A DNA stretch of 64,000 nucleotides, from assembly GCA_009760885.1 (NCBI GenBank), contig CM019700.1, forward strand, positions 5,608,488 through 5,672,487. Reading direction: 5' to 3'. The translations under genes and the position numbers were made by a program. Origin of the DNA: Achatina immaculata. Lineage: Eukaryota > Mollusca > Gastropoda > Stylommatophora > Achatinidae. Positions 10,346 to 20,860 of the stretch are shown here, piece by piece; the first letter of the stretch is position 1, and each line of letters begins with the position of its first letter. The notes beneath the pieces are model-generated. The model made no database searches and was not told where the DNA came from. It was given only the letters and a program-made list of their open reading frames with translations.

Positions 10346-11475
10346 AGTAAAAAGTTAGAGGAGCTGAGTTTGAAGGCATGGTTTACTATAAACCGTGGCA
10401 TGGCTGAGATGTAAATTTCTGTTGTTTTTTCTTGTTTTGTTTGTTTTAAGTAAAGAATTTAAGATTCTCTTTGGAGATTTGCAAGAATTAATATAAATTT
10501 AATATTATTCTGTGCTTATAAGATATAATAACTCTTTCTTTTCTTGGAAGATGGCTTTGAAGCTAATAGATGTTTGTAGAATTTGTCCAGTGTGTTCTTC
10601 TTCAGTGTTCTATGTTTGTTGTCTTGATCAGTTGTGCTATCTTTAGAGGTCATGCCCTGCATCCCAAAGTGTGTGTTTTGGTGTAGCTTCATGTGGCCCA
10701 GAGCTGGGTTCAGGCTTCTTGGTAGGTGGGAGGAAAGCTGCATTTCAGTGTCAGTTTCCTGGCATGTTTACACAAACTGAAGGTGCCTCAAGCCTTGCTA
10801 ATGCCAAAGTGGTCTCCATATTCCAGAATACATCCTGCAAACCTGCACCTTCTGCAGTGATCAAAGTTTCCAGACCTGACCCCAGGAAATATTATGGACA
10901 GAAAACTGGGGGTGGGGGGTGATGGTGGTGGTGGTGGGGGTGGGGAACATACATGAATATCTCCTACTAATGATGAGATTCATAAAGGCAACCTGCCTGC
11001 TTGTCCAGAAGTCTCAGTGTATGAAACTTGAGCACCGAGGAATGCTTGACTTAATTGGCAGCAATAAGAACAAACCAGTTGTTTGATCTCCCCCATTAAT
11101 TGAGTGCGCACAGCTTTGTCTGTAATCTTAGCTGTTCTGATTACTTCCAAGTAAGGACACATTGGTACTTACAGCTGGAGATATCACAGAGTTTCATGTG
11201 GGGGCCAGAAGATTGGTAGAAAAAAAAAAGAAGCTCACCATCATTTTGCCTTCTGATTACTGCTTCAGGATTTTCTGTGCAGGTTTGCTTCCCTAAGCGT
11301 TCTCATGCATGGGTTGTGAGCTAGAGGTCAGCCACTGGGGCTCCTCCAGGTTAATCAGTCTGTCAAAGTAGCTGCCTGATGCACACCCACCCCACCCCCC
11401 CCTTTTTACAAAGTCAAAGAATGTCCACTATCCAAGGAAGGATTGTTTGGATAATACTGTATATGCTGTTTATTG
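10346..11475. other. Unassigned stretch with weak open frames
   Basis: Open frames of 75-83 codons overlap on both strands near 10.5-10.9 kb without any recognised motif. (GGT)n sequence lies at 10911-10945. I see no splice-site or repeat pattern that would support a gene. Confidence 0.35.
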
Positions 11476-11477
11476 CT

Positions 11478-11930
11478 GATTATATGATGATCTACAAAAC
11501 ATGGGGATTTTATGATGAAGATCTACAAAACATGGGGATTTTATGATGAAGATCTACAAAACTTGGGGATTTTATGATGAAGATCTACACAACATGGGGA
11601 TTATATGATGAAGATCTACAAAAATTAGATGATGATATACAAAAAATGGGGATTATATGATGACTGGGCATTATATGATGAAGATCTACAAAATATGAGG
11701 ATTATATGATGAAGATCTACAAAACATGAGGATTATATGATGAAAGTCTATAATACATGGGCATTATATGATGAAAGTCTACAAAATATGGGCATTATAT
11801 GATGAAGATCTACAAAACATGGCCATTATATGATGAAGATCTACAAAGCATGGCCATTATATGATAAAGATCTACAAAACATGGGCATTATATGATAAAG
11901 ATCTACAAAACATGGGCATTATATGACACT
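11478..11930. repeat. ~31-bp minisatellite, about 14 copies
   Basis: Units of the type GATGAAGATCTACAAAACAT plus GGGGATTATAT. They vary more in the middle (11600-11680) than at the ends. Confidence 0.9.
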
Positions 11931-12103
11931 AGAGGAAGAGCTTTGTTAGTTTGTTGTAGTTCTCTGAGCAGACACAAGAACCAGCAATGTAGGAGTAACC
12001 CAGTCTTAACTATTCTGATTAATCCCTAGTAGGCACATGGTACAGTGGGGCACGTGTCAGTCGAACCATGGATGTACAGTGTACAACTACCGTCAGTACA
12101 TTC

Positions 12104-12410
12104 CTACATCTTACATTCTTCCCGTGCCGTTAAACGTCACATAGGGCCCGCATGGTAGTTCGCCAAGATGTCCTGTCTTCTGCGAGTTTTTCAATCTCAT
12201 CAGGGGATGTTATGCCCAGTGAATTGGCTTCTCTTAACAATGTCCTCTTTAGAGTTTCACGTGGTCGACTTATTTTCTTGTGTTCCATTTGATAGCTTTG
12301 TTTGAGGATTCTCTGATTATTTATTCTCATCACTTGATCAACATATGTCCCATCTTCTTTTTCTGATCGACCATGAGACAAGTTGTTGTTTGCTCACCTG
12401 TCTGATCTCT
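12104..12410 (-). mobile_element. LINE fragment (family G) with 12-bp TSD
   Basis: The minus strand encodes a LINE C-terminus: IRKRRWDIC, then RPRETLKRTLLREA, SLGITSPDEIEKLAEDRT and SWRTTMRALCDV before the stop. It is flanked by perfect GTCAGTACATTC repeats (12092-12103 and 12411-12422). It is a short 5'-truncated insertion of the same family as 36633-36920. Confidence 0.88.
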
Positions 12411-12422
12411 GTCAGTACATTC

Positions 12423-13200
12423 AGAGGAAAAGAAAGTGTGCCTTTAATATACTTCTGTGACAAATGGTTGAACTTACAAGAACACATTGCAACTATGGCT
12501 TTTGAATACATAAGGTATTTTTTATAAGTGTTTGAAGTTTTAAAACTCTGTGAGGACTTTTTGACCGTCTCATGTTTATAATATTGTGAAAGCACCGACA
12601 GAAGCCCCGAGAACAAAGCATCTGTGAAGAATATTTGGAGTGACGATCAGGTTCAGAGAAGAGACACAAAAACCTCCAGGGAATTTACGGGAAATGACGA
12701 CACAAGACTTGAGATAGACGAAGAAGACAAAAAGAAGGTTTATCTGATTACTTTCTGGATTTGATAAAAGTCAGAATGATTAATGATAAAAGTCAGAATG
12801 ATCAAGACAAGCAGAGGGCTACATATTTTTTTTTCAAGGAGAAAGAGTGCTAGAAAACCCTGGAGCCTCCCTCTCATGAGTGAGGTCTTGAAGCAGAGCT
12901 TTGTTCTACATTGAAAAGGGAACAAAGAGATACAAAGAGATGTCCAAGATGGAGTCTAATGAGTTTTGTTGTTGTTGATACCTTCTACGATTCAAGGCAT
13001 ATTGGAAACTGACGGTAATGATTTATAAAGCTGGTTATAATGAGAGTGATCTGATGCAGTGGTAGCTTAGGGGAAGGGGTGATTGGAAATAATAGAAGAC
13101 AAGTTCATAGATCAAGTGAGGGAAAGTAGAAGAGCTTTGAAGGAGGGGGGGGTGAGGGAAGGGGTAGTTTTACACAAAAAATGTGCTGGTGGGAATAATT
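12423..13200. other. Unassigned stretch
   Basis: No gene or named repeat recognised. GA-rich sequence with a G run near 13146. Confidence 0.4.
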
Positions 13201-13520
13201 AACGACAGTGAAAGCTAGAGAGAACACTGAACTGAACAGCTTATTTACATCAGAGCGGATTATAGGCCTCTTGAAACCGACCAGACTACGCTGGTTAGGT
13301 CATGTAGAAAGAGAACAGACAAACGAGAATGATGTATGCATAAGAGATGAAAGAAACAAGGCCGAGAGGTAGACCAAGACGGAGATGGGGAGACAACATG
13401 GAAGAGGATGCACAGGAAATTGTTGTCAGAAACTGGAGAGGAATGGAAGCGAACTTCATCTGCAGCAGTGAGCCTTACTGGCTCGGACAACTGAGGAAGA
13501 AGAAGAAGGAAGAGGAATGT
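13200..13520 (+). mobile_element. LINE fragment (family I), RT C-terminus
   Basis: The translation gives LRWLGHVERE and, in another frame, RPRGRPRRRWGDNMEEDAQE then VRNWRGMEA, the W-L-G-H-V and R-G-R-P-R motifs near the end of many LINE proteins. It ends in a (GAA)n-rich tail. A related 3' end lies at 62990-63095. Frameshifts show it is inactive. Confidence 0.65.
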
Positions 13521-13584
13521 GAAAATACTGATCTAGGAACATTCAGGAAAGAACATTATAATTGTTTCTTTAATGATAAGAATA

Positions 13585-14040
13585 AAAAAAAGGTTAAAAA
13601 AGGGGTAAAACTCCCCATATTGGAGATATGGTATTCATCATCATCATCATGTGCCGTGCCTACTGGCGTAGGCTATTATGCTTCTCCAGATTACACGACC
13701 CTTCATGCAGGCCATTAGCTCAGTTGGTGACCTCACCTCACACCATCCCGTCAGACTGTCCATTATCATTTCTCTTGGTCTTCCTCTGCGTCTTCTTGTC
13801 TCTATTTTTCCTGCTATAATATTTTCAATGGCATTAGGTCTGTATTTCCAAGACCTTTGGCACATGAAAGTGTGATGTGGCCAGTATCACGCCTGGCCTC
13901 ATTTACCTTCCCAGGTTTCTCTGGTGCCCATTTTTAGAGGCTGGGTGGACCTAGGGGCCTTTTTTTTTGGTGTGGTGTTACCAGAAAAGAACTCCCCAAC
14001 TGCTGGGACTTTAACTCGATACCAAGCGAATGATTAGAAT
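13585..14040 (-). mobile_element. tRNA-SINE (core type 1) split by a LINE
   Basis: The 3' end (GGGGTAAAACTCCCCATATTGG) lies at 13600-13635 and the rest at 13828-14040, with the core GGCACATGAAAGTGTGATGTGG and CCCATTTTTAGAGGCTGGG. The tRNA head is decayed (TAACTCGATACC). LINE family C was inserted inside it. Confidence 0.75.
13636..13827 (-). mobile_element. RTE-like LINE (family C) end inserted in a SINE
   Basis: It begins with (CATCAT)n GTGCCGTGCC and encodes, on the minus strand, a protein end in SRHGT. It is flanked by ATGGTATT (13628-13635) and ATGGCATT (13828-13835), an 8-bp duplication of SINE sequence with one mismatch. Confidence 0.8.
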
Positions 14041-14535
14041 CCGTCTTGTAACCATGTCCTTCCCAGAACGTTGTGCCTCTCTCTGCCTCCCAGAATGCAT
14101 TGCGGTCTTGTGTATTTTGACCAGCGATAAGAATACGCATATTATGCAGAAAGGACACACGACCATCAGGATACAGCATAACCCAGTTGTTGAAAATGGC
14201 TAAAAACGACTGGCTACATTGTCTCTGAAGGGCTGTCATTTCCACGTGCGTGCTTGAGTGGCCCGCTTCTGCCGTCCCGCTGTCACGTCTTCTGATGATC
14301 TGTTAGTCAGGAGTCTTTCAGTCCACATTGAACATTCAGTTTCATATCTGAAACTTGGTGTATATGTATGTTGACGTTGTGTGGTCGCTGTGTAATTTGA
14401 GACTTGGTCTCTTTGTTGCCAATGGCATGACGGTGATGTTAAGAAAGGGTATTGTATAATCTGGTGGGTGGGATGGGGGAAGGAGCTGTGGTGGCTTTTC
14501 TCATTTATCCGAGCTTGTCAGTCTTAATCTTGTTA
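14041..14535. other. Unassigned stretch
   Basis: No recognised gene or repeat. The 103-codon minus-strand open frame here largely lies on the SINE and shows no motif of its own. Confidence 0.35.
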
Positions 14536-14538
14536 CCC

Positions 14539-14975
14539 AGGTCAAAGGAGCTGGTCCATCCTATCTCGCTAGCCAGGTTGAAGGAGCGGGTCCATCCTTC
14601 CTTGCTAGCCAGGTCGAAGGAGCGGATCCATCCTTCCTTGCTACAGAGGTCGAAGGTACGGGTCCATCCTACCTCGCTAGCCAGGTCGAATGTACGGGTC
14701 CATCCTACCTCGCTAGCTAGGTCGAAGGTACGGGTCCATCCTACCTCGCTAGCCAGGTCGAATGTACGGGTCCATCCTACCTCGCTAGCCAGGTCGAAGG
14801 TACGGGTCCATCCTACCTCGCTAGCCAGGTCGAATGTACGGGTCCATCCTACCTCGCTAGCCAGGTCGAATGTACGGGTCCATCCTACCTCGCTAGCCAG
14901 GTCGAAGGAGCTGATCCACCCTTCCTTGCCAGGTTGAAGGAGCGAGTCCATCCTAACATTATTAGCCAGGTCGAT
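14539..14975. repeat. 36-bp minisatellite, about 12 copies
   Basis: Unit GTCCATCCTACCTCGCTAGC followed by CAGGTCGAAGGTACGG. The period is a multiple of three, so both strands are open: plus reads VRVHPTSLARSK, minus reads EVGWTRTFDLAS. One further unit lies at 15298-15340 beyond a REP-A insertion. I regard the frames as a by-product of the repeat. Confidence 0.92.
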
Positions 14976-15004
14976 AAGGGGTGGGGGGGGGGTGGTGAAT
15001 ACGC

Positions 15005-15297
15005 CAGTTGAAGCAATCATCGACCCATAGCTGATCAAGACCCTGTCTCACCTCTGCGTGGTCCCCCAGTAACAGGCCTAGCCTGGCCAACGGGGCAGAG
15101 ATCGCCATAGTCCCCATGGTGGTGGAGTCTGCTAAAGAAGCACTGCACACCCCCTGCTTTTTAGCTGTACTCCGGGACTGAAAAAATAGCTGCCACAACA
15201 CGCACCCACGCCGATACGATGCTGTACCTCAACAACTCTACAGCACTGACCACAAAGAACAAAAGCTCGCAGTTACAGGAAGTTCGTACAAGTACAA
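15005..15297 (-). repeat. REP-A copy inserted in the 36-bp array
   Basis: Complete-looking REP-A in reverse, from ATCATCGACCCATAGCTGATC to GAAGTTCGTACAAGTACAAG. The minisatellite resumes immediately with TAGCCAGGTCGAAGGAGC. Array units on both sides define the element's ends and show that it moves as a unit of about 300 bp. Confidence 0.8.
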
Positions 15298-15340
15298 GTA
15301 GCCAGGTCGAAGGAGCGGGTCAATCCTAACATTTGCTAAC

Positions 15341-15880
15341 CAGGGCAAAGGACCAGGCTGTTCTTGTTACTGAAAGCTAGTGTTCACCGACCCTGTTTAA
15401 CAGGACCTTCACACGAACCCCCAGCAACGTTTGTAAACAGATCTACAGAAAAAAAAAAGAGTTACTGTTTTATATTTGAAACGAGCAGTGGGTGTTATTT
15501 GCTTAATTATGATATCGACGACATATTGATGTCCGCGCGCTGTAGATATTGTAATAATTTCTATACCGGCGTTCTCTGAGATCGGGAAATTGAAAAATCA
15601 TTTTAAGGAAGTCTCCAGGGTAATAAAGGCTGAGGAATGCTGCATTAGAGGACACTGTGGACATTTGAGGGTCAAATTATGGTGAACGTGTGCGAGAATG
15701 AAGATAGAAGGAAATAACAAGAGTTCAGTAAATGTGCAACATGGTGGCGGAGGATTACAAAAAAAAGTTAGTGCTGTTCAGTGCTTGGTTGCTGTTGGTG
15801 TAGGTTGAATGACGACAATCACATGAGGATGATCGAATTGGGGGAGAAGAGGGGAAGTGGACTTTTTTTTCCGAAAGAAC
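15341..15880. other. Unassigned stretch
   Basis: No gene or element recognised. Confidence 0.35.
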
Positions 15881-16010
15881 TGGTTTAGCTCGTGTTACCA
15901 ACAGCCAGTGTGTGGCTGGCTCCATCAGCAGGCGCACGTTTCATTGGGTGTTGGAACGGGAGGCGGAGAACATATGGGAATGCCCGGAATGCGGGAATGA
16001 CAGTCTCTGA
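15880..16010 (+). mobile_element. Remnant of RNase-H-type LINE C-terminus
   Basis: One frame reads VTNSQCVAGSISRRTFHWVL then EREAENIWECPECGNDSL and a stop. This aligns with the ends of the copies at 17024-17350 and 37845-38165 (NSQHLTGTVSK.TLGWMLRH), and the W-x-C-P-E-C ending appears conserved. Homology to a LINE RNase H tail is inferred from those copies. It is short and truncated. Confidence 0.45.
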
Positions 16011-16451
16011 TTATAGTGCTTGGTCGTTTGATATTGAGATTATGCAGGGTAATGTGATAGTAGCCGCTGTAGAACTGGTACTAGTAGAGTTAAACGGGGG
16101 TATATGATGTCGTTTTACGAAAACAGGTAGGGAGAGGAAGGAAGAAGTTAACAGTAAGGAGTGGCTTTACCTGGCAGTCGATGGATCTGTGACATCTGCA
16201 AGGATTCGAGCCACTGTTGTCTTAGAGAGCTAGCCTGGATTTTCTTTCAGCGTTGTTCAACGATTCGCTCCAGATGCATGCTTGCGTGTAGTCTTGTGGC
16301 TTGAGCCGGCTTAGAGCTTTTGTCGTAGCGGCCGTGTCCATTGTGAGGGCTGCTTTTTGTTGTAGAAAAAGCTCCCCTTCGTAGGGGGCTTGACTATCAG
16401 CCTTGCCGCAGCAGCTGTCCGTATTTCATTGTACAGGATTAGCTCTGTGTG

Positions 16452-16980
16452 AATGAATGAATGAATGAATGATCTTTGTTTTTAAAGGGTAAAGAATTGG
16501 GCACGCAGGCCCGTCTTACATTCTGCCCTTCATCACTCCATTTTTCATTCTTCCCACACACTCGATTTAATACATGTATACAGATTACACTCATTCATTC
16601 ATTTGCATGTCCCTTGCGGAATTTTGCCTCCCTAGCAGCACTCCTGTAGGCCTCTCAATTGTGAGCAAGATGGCCTGCTGCTGATACATCCATACAAAAT
16701 TACATTAGGAAAAAAAATATATCGAAAGAGTGTAAGATTAAACTATTACATTCAGAGTAAAAGAAAATAAGTAATTAACCTAATAAAATAGCTCCCACAC
16801 ACGCATACACGCACACACAGAGACATATCAATAAACAAAAATACATTTTCAGTACAGATCTTCTAGCATATGAATTAAAAAAAAACAAACATTAAAATAA
16901 TTTCTAGCACTATCTATCAAGTTACTTTTCGAACTATGTCATTTTAGTACTTGATGGCTGGCGAGTCATGTGTTGTGATG
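16452..16980 (-). mobile_element. CR1/L2-like LINE 3' UTR, itself interrupted
   Basis: It begins with (GAAT)n, then ATCTTTGTTTTTAAAGGGTA and GAATTGGGCACGCAGGCCCG, matching 7059-7470 and, in reverse, 44884-45190. An RTE-like 3' end lies inside it at about 16598-16690. Only 3' UTR remains. Confidence 0.85.
16598..16690 (-). mobile_element. RTE-like family A 3' end nested in a LINE
   Basis: TCATTCATTCATTTGCATGTCCCTTGC and the following ~90 bases match the family A 3' end. Host LINE sequence continues on both sides. ATACAGATTACA on the left and ATACAAAATTACA on the right probably mark an imperfect target duplication. Confidence 0.75.
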
Positions 16981-17023
16981 CACAATGAGCCCTTTTATAA
17001 TAAATGCGTGATATGAAATAGCA

Positions 17024-17350
17024 GTTATGTGGCAGATAGACTGGCCGTACAGGCTAAAATAAATGCCAGACTGACAGTGGACATTGCTAATACTGTATTT
17101 GGCAGACTGCGGGAAAATGAAGAGCGGGAATGGAAGAACAACGTAGATCTGAAGAGACTGCTGGAGCTAGGACATATTAAAGGTGCTGGCAGGAAATCCG
17201 AACTGTGTGGCAGAAAACGCATGGTAAACAGCCAACATTTAACAGGAACTGTTAGCAAATAATCCCTGGGATGGATGCTGCGGCATGCGCCGGATCATAT
17301 ATAATTGTCCTGAATTCAGTGAAGCCAGAACCTGAACTTTGAACCTTTGA
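17024..17350 (+). mobile_element. RNase-H-type LINE C-terminal remnant
   Basis: An open frame MADRLAVQAKINARL.. resembles the last helix of LINE RNase H domains (A-D-x-L-A-x-x-A). It continues through ENEEREWKNNVDLKRLLELG, RKSELCGRKRMVNSQHLTG and TVSK to a stop, then a decayed tail. A homologous copy lies at 37845-38165. The RNase H assignment is an inference from the ADRLA motif and spacing. It could be a different conserved repeat. Confidence 0.45.
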
Positions 17351-17554
17351 ACCTGTGCATGATACCCTTTGGAGTGTACCGATAAAGAAGTCCGGGATAT
17401 GGTATCCTACGCTTGGCTAAATGTTAAAAAAAAAAAAAAACCGATGAAATGGTTCTGAAAGACAACAATAACAACCCAATATTTCGGGAACATTGCATTT
17501 ATCAGGGACAAACGAAAAGACAGAACAAATGTCTTGTCTTCTATCTCCCTGAAA

Positions 17555-17780
17555 CTGCGAGCTGGCGTTCTTTGCAGCCGATGCTGTGAAGGTGTTGGGG
17601 CACAAGATCGTATCGTGGTGGGAGCGGGTTATGGCAGCTATTCTTTTCAGTACCGGAGCGCAACTAAAAAGCTAGGCCTGTTACTAGGGGTACCAGCGGA
17701 GAGGTAGACAGCTATGGTTCGCTGACCCTGACGCTAGCATATCAGCTATGGGTCGCTGATTGCCTAATCGGACAGTGTCT
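17555..17780 (+). repeat. REP-A copy
   Basis: GCGAGCTGGCGTTCTTTGCAG, GCCGATGCTGTGAAGGTG, GGAGCGGGTTATGGCAGCTA and CAGCTATGGTTCGCTGACCC are present. The CACCACCATGGGGAC block is deleted. It is preceded by poly-A at 17425-17440. Confidence 0.8.
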
Positions 17781-18248
17781 TCGCATCCGAGAAAACAAAT
17801 AAAAACACGCAGATAAACTAATCTCTCTCTCTCTCTCTCTCTCTGAGAAAACTGGGCAGCATATGGCGGTTAAAGGCGGAAGAAGAGGACATATATGGAG
17901 TTAGAAGGGCAACCGAGCGTGAGATATGATCGGCCGAGATTATGCAGGCGTAAGGGTTCACGAATTTTAACCATCCCGATAGTGGATAAGGGATAGGGGG
18001 ACGTTTAGCGTTTTGTGACTTCTAAAGCGCTAGCGGGGATATGTTTTGTAGGTTAATATGCTATTAGGGAAGCTCGCGGATTGAGAAACAACACAGGAAA
18101 TTAGTTTTTTTTTTTTAAATTTTTATATGCGTTGCGCTGGGAAAAATGTAGTCAACATGATCTGTGATAACGTTAAACGACAGTTACTGGTAAATAGCCG
18201 ATTTAGAAAGAAAATAACCAGAAAAAAAACGCATTTGGAAGTTGTTGG
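17781..18248. other. Unassigned stretch and start of a 61-bp array
   Basis: (CT)n at 17821-17845, then no recognised feature until 18185. From there GCATTTGGAAGTTGTTGG is the first part of the repeat that fills 20071-20500. Confidence 0.5.
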
Positions 18249-18255
18249 TTACAGT

Positions 18256-19330
18256 CAATCAATCAAGCAAGTGCCGTGCCGCGTGGCGTAGGTGATCAGT
18301 TCTCTCCACATTTCCCTGTCTTAAGACCTGATTATGTGATCCGTCGGTGACTTTCTTCCTAGCCACACTGACAGCCCATCCAGTAAATTCACTCTCTGTC
18401 TTCTTCTGTCTCTTCTTCCCTCAATTTTTCCATGTGCCACAATTCCAGTTTTCCTTTTCTCAGAAAGTATCCTACAAATCTCGCTTGCCTTTGCTGTATT
18501 TGCCTTTTAACTCCAGCCTCTCTTCATTGGTTTTCTTAGCTGTCCATGGTACCTTCAACATCCTTCTTATGAACCACATTCCCATGGCCTCCATTTCTCG
18601 CTGTACTCTCTTATTCTTGGACCATGCTTCACATCCATAAAACAAAATTGGCTCGATGTAACATTTAAGTACTCAGAATCTTGTTTCCATTGAGATGGAT
18701 CTGTTGCACAAGATGTTTCTCATTGTCTGGAATGCTGACTTGGCCTGAGCACGTCTGCTTTTTATTTCGTTGTGACATTTCCCATCAGCTGTTATAATTG
18801 TTCCTAAGTACTTGAATCTGTCAACTTGTTTCAGTTATGTGCCATCGATGGTAATGCTACATTTTGGTGGTATTCTTTTCTTTGAGATGACTATCATTTC
18901 AGTCTTCTTTTTATTCAGGCTGAGACCTTTACTTTTACTTTCACGAACTACGATGTCCAGAAGAACCTGTAGCTCCCCTTCACTTTTAGCAATCAGGACT
19001 GTGTCGTCTGCATATCTTAAGTTGTTAAGGTTGTACCCGCCAATTGATATTCCTGACAAGCTCTCTATATTTCTCATTGTTTTCGCTGTACAAGGAGAAG
19101 AGGTCAGGAGATAGAACACATCCTTGTCTCACTCCCAATTCTGTGTCATGGAATGCTCCTATTTGGTTCTCAACCTTCATTGCTGCTGATTGTTGCCAGT
19201 ATATGTTTTTGATGAATTTCAAATCTTTCTCATCTATGTTGATGTCTTCCAGCATTCTTATAATTTCTGTGTGTCTCACTATATCGAATGCTTTACAGTA
19301 GTCTATGAAGCATAAGTATAGGTTGGCTAC
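18256..19330 (-). mobile_element. RTE-like LINE (family B), RT and C-terminus
   Basis: Its 3' end (CAATCAATCAAGCAAGTGCC) is at the low coordinate. On the minus strand it encodes FIDYCKAFDIVRHTEI, GVRQGCVLSPDLFSLYSE, LRYADDTVLIAKSEGELQVL and SLNKKKTEMIVISKK: the RT palm motifs including catalytic YADD, then the thumb and tail. Frame breaks occur near 19100 and 18830. The family resembles the BovB/RTE clade by motif order. It is 5'-truncated in the RT, where it joins family C. Confidence 0.88.
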
Positions 19331-20070
19331 AATCATCATCATCATCAGGTGCCGTGCCGACTGGCGTTGGCTATTATGCTTCTCCAGAGTACCCGATCCT
19401 TCATGCAGGCCATCAGTTCAGTTGGTGATCTCCTCTCACACCATCCCGTCAGACTGTCCAGTATCATTTCTCTTGGTCTTCCTCTTGATCTTCTTCCTTC
19501 TATTTTTCCTGTTGTTATAATATTTTCAATGCCCCCTCTTCTCATTGCATGTCCTATGAAAGTACATTGTCTCTCTGTTATCTTTCTGACAAGGTTTTTT
19601 GTCTCTCCAGCTCTTCTCATACATTCTTCATTAGTTATTTTTGCTGTCCAGGGGATTCGCAACATTCTTCTAATAAACCACATTTCTGCTGCTTCCAATG
19701 ATTTTTGTGCAGACTTGCCTATTGTCCATGATTCACTTCCATATAACAAGATAGTTTCAGTATAGCATTTTAGGACTCGTTTTCTAACATTCATTGATAA
19801 AGATGTGTTAGCTAATATGTTTCTCATTCTCTGAAATGCAGTCTTTGCTTGACCTATTCTGTTCCTAATTTCTGTTCTGCATTTCCCATCTGAAGTTAGT
19901 ACTGCTCCAAGGTATTTGAATTTCTGCACCTGCTTTAGAATGGTTCCGTTTAATTTAATACTGCATGCTGGTGGATTCTGTTTCTTAGATATAACCTCTG
20001 TCTTTTTGATGTTCAAAGTAAGGCCTTTCTGTTCACTTTCTTTGGCGACTTTATCCAAGAGATTTTGCAG
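19331..20070 (-). mobile_element. RTE-like LINE (family C), C-terminal 230 codons open
   Basis: The minus strand keeps an uninterrupted 237-codon frame: KFKYLGAVLTSDGKCRTEI, LLYGSESWTIGKSAQKSL, MWFIRRMLRIPWTAKITNEE, CTFIGHAMRRG, GRRSRGRPREMILDSLTGW and the end SRHGT, then a (GAT)n tail. This is the thumb and C-terminal region of RTE/BovB-like proteins. The long open frame suggests a fairly young copy. It is 5'-truncated and joins family B at its 3' tail. Confidence 0.88.
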
Positions 20071-20500
20071 TTACAATAACTGGTTGAAATGATAAAAAAC
20101 ATTGTAAAACAAAAACATTTGGAGGTTGTTGGTTACAGTAACTGGTTGAAATTATCAAAAACATTGTAAAACAAAACCAAAAAAAAAAAACATCTGGAGG
20201 TTGTTGGTTATAGTAACTGGTTGAAATGATCAAAAACATATTAAAACAAAAACATTTGGAGGCTGCTGGTTACAGTAACTGGTTGAAATTATCAAAAACA
20301 TTGTAAAACAAAAAAAAAACATCTGGAGGTTGTTGGTTATAGTAACTGGTTGAAATGATCAAAAACATATTAAAACAAAAACATTTGGAGGCTGCTGGTT
20401 ACAGTAACTGGTTGAAATGATCAAAAACATTGTAAAACAAAAAACATTTGGAGGTTGTTGATTACATAACTGGTTGAAATTGTCAAAAACATAATAAAAG
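20071..20500. repeat. ~61-bp minisatellite, about 7 copies
   Basis: Units of GGTTACAGTAACTGGTTGAA, ATGATCAAAAACATTGTAAA and ACAAAAACATTTGGAGGTTGTT. The array is split by the B-C LINE chimera, with one partial unit left at 18185-18255. Length differences lie in the A runs. Confidence 0.9.
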
Positions 20501-20589
20501 AGCGAAATTGGTTGAAGGATTCAATAAGGATTTTCATGGAGGAGAATCAGCCAGTTTTGACTCTGGTTCCAGCACGTGCGCATTTGATA

Positions 20590-20860
20590 CTTGTACGAAC
20601 TCCCTGTAACTGAGACCTGGTGCTCTTTGCAGCCGATGCTGTAGAGGTGTTGAGGCACAGCATCGTATCGGCGTGGGAGCGGGTTATGGCGGCTACTTTT
20701 TCAGTCCCGGAGTACAGCTAAAAAGCAGGGGGTGTGCAGTGCTTCTTTAACGGACTCCACCACCATGGGGACTGTGGCGATCCCTGCCCCGTTAGCCAGG
20801 CTAGGCCTGTTACTGGGGGCACCACGGAGAGGTGAGACAGGGTCACCTATGGTCGCATTT
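20590..20860 (+). repeat. REP-A copy, reference quality
   Basis: Runs from ACTTGTACGAACTCCCTGTAA through GCCGATGCTGTAGAGGTGTTG, GGAGCGGGTTATGGCGGCTA, GACTCCACCACCATGGGGAC and GTTAGCCAGGCTAGGCCTG to GGTGAGACAGGGTC. No open frame of note. I cannot assign it to a known class. Confidence 0.85.

Larger units (their letters stand above)
16380..17010. repeat. REP-B repeat split by a LINE
   Basis: The left part, GCAGCAGCTGTCC.. to GGATTAGCTCTGTGTG at 16452, and the right part after 16980, GATGCACAATGAGCCCTTTT.., are contiguous in the copy at 21885-22050. REP-B is probably the 3' UTR of a LINE, since 17360-17430 carries related sequence after an RNase-H-type remnant. Confidence 0.6.

Noticed and set aside
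12338..12616. 92-codon minus-strand frame as a single gene
   Set aside because: It crosses the TSD of the family G LINE; its second half is LINE and its first half is unrelated flank.
13347..13718. 123-codon plus-strand frame as a host gene
   Set aside because: It begins in a LINE C-terminus (RPRGRPRRRW) and runs through its tail into another LINE.
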